Assembly (NCBI GenBank): GCA_021464245.1 | Contig: JADCRB010000016.1 | Coordinates: forward strand, 14,067,440-14,131,439 | DNA: 64,000 nt | Direction: 5' to 3' | Origin: Carallia brachiata | Taxonomy: Eukaryota; Streptophyta; Magnoliopsida; Malpighiales; Rhizophoraceae | Shown: one piece after another, positions 61,065 through 64,000 of the stretch | Numbering within the stretch: position 1 is the first letter of the stretch | Layout: the number at the start of each line of letters is the position of its first letter | The notes under the pieces: model-generated | What the model was told of the DNA's origin: nothing | What the model saw: only the letters and a program-made list of their open reading frames with translations | Databases searched by the model: none | Program-made: the position numbers and the translations under genes

Positions 61065-63310
61065 AAAAATTAAGGTTGATGAAGGAAAGGGCCGTGCTGG
61101 GCCCTACATTATAAAAGGAAGTCCAGCCCTAATGGCGACCCGTCTCGAAAGAACATTTGTTTGGTTCATTGTTCTCCACAGCCATGAAGTGGCAACGGTC
61201 AAAATCGACCGGTAGCTTTTGTTCTCCGCCGTTTCTCTCCGTCGTCAGGTGCGCGGAGACTGGAGGTCAATCCACGGCGATTGTGGGAGTTCCTCTTCTT
61301 CTTTAACTTCATTCGTCCTCGTCTTCTTCTTTAATTTCATTCTTATTCTTTAGTTTCAAACTAAGTTAAAATCCAGGTTCTTCCTCCTCTTCTTCTTCCT
61401 TTGCTTCTTCTTTAATGTCTTCACATTATTTATTTTATATGTTAATTGATGATTGCGATTTCTTTCCTTTTTAATTTTCTTTTCTTGTCGCAGAACAAAC
61501 AAAGACTAGAGATCAAATCTCCTCTGTAGGGTTTGGTTTTGATTCTAAATGCACAAATAATTCCTAATACAAGGTCGAATATTTAGTTTAGTAGTTGAGG
61601 AGAGTGTTCTTTAATTACGAAATAAGATGTTTAATTTTCACTAATTTCATTTATTTTTCTTTTCATATATTTAATAAGACTCGCTGTAAACTGAAAAAAA
61701 AAAAATTCCTAACATACAAGAATGATCCCCCACTTCGGCAGAATTACAATATTCCTTTCTTTTTTCTCTTTTTTCTTTTTTTTTTTTTGTTGAAAAGCAT
61801 TCTGCTGATAGAAAAATGGAAATAGCAAATTCCAAATGAGACTTGTCGTCCGTTAGTGAGGTTAGGAAGGGTATTCTGGTAAAATTGTCTGCCCTTTCCT
61901 GTCACGTTTAGGAGTGACATCCAAGAATCAGTCTAACGGCTACATTGCTTTTTGAAATTTAAGTCAGAAGCGAGAAGAGGAGATTGAGACAATGCTTACC
62001 ATACAACAACGCATTATAAATAGAGGAGAATATTGATCGAGGCTTCTGCTTTTGTAGGGTTCTCTTTTTTTTTTTTTTTTTTTCGAATCTTGAATTAAAA
62101 TGCTCCTTTTTTTAATGAGTAAAAGATTCTCAATTTATAATTATATAAAAAATTATTAATTTATTTAATCATGTTAAATTAAAAGGAAAAAAAAACTTGG
62201 GAGCAGCCTCATACTTTTGCATTCTTTCGCCTTTTCTTTTTCTTTAGTAGCAAAAAAGATTAAAACAGAGCTTCTTTGAGCATTAAAATTATCTTTATTG
62301 TTGACTTCTTTAAATTCTTTGAATTGAGAAAGGAGATCTTTTGGGGTAATCTTTTATCATGCAGTGTTAACAGTTCTTTAGTGAAACAAAATCAAAAAAT
62401 CTTGATTTTTTTTTTTAAACCACTGATTATTCTTCAAACCAATTTCCTTTGAGGGTTGTTTGTTTTCTTGAGACTTTCTTCCTTTAGTTTTGCTTGTTTT
62501 TTTTTTTTTCTGTGATCTTAACAGTTATGAATGTTCTTACGTAATTGGGTAATCAATTGTTCATGGTGCTTCTTATGGTCATACTGAGTATTCATCTAGT
62601 AGTTAGTCATGTTGGGTGTCTTTGGCATGAGTGCTTTGTCCATATATTCCATTCATAAAATGCTATGAAGCCATGTGCTAGCTTTGGAGGACAATTCGTA
62701 TTCCAGTTGTCCCTTCTTGTTGCTTAATGACTAATATTATCTTCTTCTTCTTTTTTCCTAACATTTTTTGATGAGTCTCCTAATAGTCTACATTTATGTT
62801 TGTTTGAAGATTTTGAAATGGTCCATCATCTGACTGAATTTGAATATGTTCGACTGTTATTTTTGCTAATCAAGAGGGTTTTTTTTTTTCAACAACAAAA
62901 AAAAAATCTCTTAAAGGATGGGTATTTTCTTTGGCCAATCAAGAGATAGATTGGTATTCTTAAAAGGATGGGTATTCTCGATATTTTACACGCCTCCCTG
63001 CTGATATTTTCTTCCATATGAAAGGAGGAAAAAAGTTGGTAGGCAGATGCAGGTGTTATACGCCTGTGAGCAAACGCGGTTTTTGTACAACTATGATTAT
63101 ATTTTGTACAATCAGAACGATAAAAAGCGAGATAAGAAAATATTACTGTTTTTTTACTGTACATTTTTTAGTTGCAGTTGCATAAAATACACTTGTAGTT
63201 ACATAAAGTCCACGTCTGCCTAACGCATATGACATTCTAGTCTGCCTATATAATGAGACCCGTAAAAGAATGGGTTGCACCATTTAATGCAGCCCGGATG
63301 GTTAGTCTAA
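61065..63310 (+). repeat. Module unit D (partial, dispersed from units A-C)
   Basis: A promoter-like start (GGGCCGTGCTGGGCCCTACA then ATTATAAAAGG, about 61090-61120) is followed from about 62190 by DNA matching the 3' part of units A-C (CCTCATACTTTTGCATTC, TTCTTTAAATTCTTTGAATT, TTACGTAATTGGGTAAT, GGGTATTCTCGATATTTTAC). It ends with ACACGCCTCCCTGCTGATAT (about 62989) and, at about 63270, the head sequence GGGTTGCACCATTTAATGCA. The two exon-like blocks of A-C were not found. It lies about 26 kb from unit C, beyond the RLP gene. Confidence 0.6.
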
Positions 63311-64000
63311 AAGAATAATAGTAAATCTTTTAAAAATGGTATTATAAAATATTTTAAAATATATAATTATAAAAAGAATCGTTAATTTTTTTTTAATTTA
63401 ATAATATTAAAAAAGTTAACTATTTTTATTATAATTATATATTTAGAAATATTTTATAACACAATTTTTAAAATATTTATTATTACTCCTAGTGGTGTAT
63501 GTAGGTCGGATTGGTGGGATTTGAGAGTATATCCGAATCTAATTTGTCAATGACAAATTGAATGACTCTCTATCCGTATTCAATTCGCCGTATAATTCAA
63601 TCCATCTAATCTAATCCACAAATGACAAATTACATTAGATCGATTTTAACGGATTGCACATAATAAAAGAAAATTAATATTTTTCTTTAATATTTAGTCA
63701 TCATCAATCATTAAATTTATAAATATTTCAATAATAAAATAATATGTCTTTGCCACTAGTGACAACATAAAATGCTTAATATTTAGATAATAATACCAAA
63801 TTGGTACTCCAAAACTGTACAAAAAAAAAAATGCTACTGTTCTTTTGCACATCCCCACATTCATTAGCATTTTTCTTAGCAATCTCTTTAATTAAATGAA
63901 TATACTCTACTTATTAAATTTTCGACCACTACACGGAAAAGAGAACAATTGAAATTCACTGCCCTTTTGCTTTGTAATACTATTTAAAAGCACGGTTGCA
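63311..64000. other. AT-rich right end of the window
   Basis: No gene or bounded element was recognised. A palindromic AT-rich stretch (about 63325-63485) has ATATTTTAAAATATATAATT and a partial inverted copy, so it may be a small foldback element. Confidence 0.4.

Noticed and set aside
61595..61825. 76-residue ORF on +
   Set aside because: It is Phe/Lys-rich translation of T-runs and A-runs, with no supporting promoter or homology.

Overview
This 64 kb window is nuclear DNA from a flowering plant, most likely a eudicot. The genes are split by AT-rich introns with GT-AG borders, ribosomal protein S11 and the PP2C, RING-H2 and LRR proteins are plant types, and nested LTR elements and small inverted-repeat elements are common. 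A woody eudicot such as Citrus would fit, but that is inference and was not tested.

Genic part, 2.9-27.2 kb. There are six gene models. (1) A conserved plant protein of unknown function lies on + (3069-5364). (2) A RING-H2 E3 ubiquitin ligase lies on - (6078-9832). (3) A small Pro/His-rich ORF lies on + (12446-12673). (4) A glycerol-3-phosphate transporter of the major facilitator superfamily lies on + (14969-16789). (5) A PP2C protein phosphatase lies on - (17362-21086). (6) 40S ribosomal protein S11 (uS17) lies on - (25541-27156) behind a telo-box/site II promoter. Splice phases were checked by hand. Models 4 and 6 read cleanly. Models 1, 2 and 5 each carry one frame break inside an otherwise conserved exon. 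These could be assembly indels or real lesions.

Repeat part, 27.4-53 kb. A module of about 2-2.7 kb (units A, B, C; a fourth partial unit D at 61-63.3 kb) has a TATA-like promoter, an exon-like segment encoding ELWLPDSSPISAYDQDLQI and a conserved boundary sequence. Next comes a 4 kb block duplicated in tandem (35.7-39.7 and 39.7-52.8 kb) that holds further degenerate exon-like islands. Later insertions can be dated relative to the duplications because another copy keeps the empty site: a Ty3/Gypsy Athila-type element (43562-51921, 5-bp target duplication CTCGC, tRNA-Asp primer site, RT to most of integrase deleted), a solo LTR (34092-34461, GTTGA), a 446-bp Mutator-like MITE (30834-31279, sister copy at 23424-23868) and a hAT-like foldback element (about 27941-28688). 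A further solo LTR (18888-19321, GAGAT) sits in a PP2C intron.

Distal part, 53.4-64 kb. A full-length LRR receptor-like protein gene on - (53424-58967, eight exons, about 1072 residues) reads cleanly. Its N-terminal LRRs are carried by small, all phase-1 exons of 25 or about 52 codons, which suggests growth by exon-pair duplication. Its upstream region is itself duplicated (59241-59867 and 60217-60635). No tRNA or rRNA gene, CRISPR array or organellar insert was recognised.
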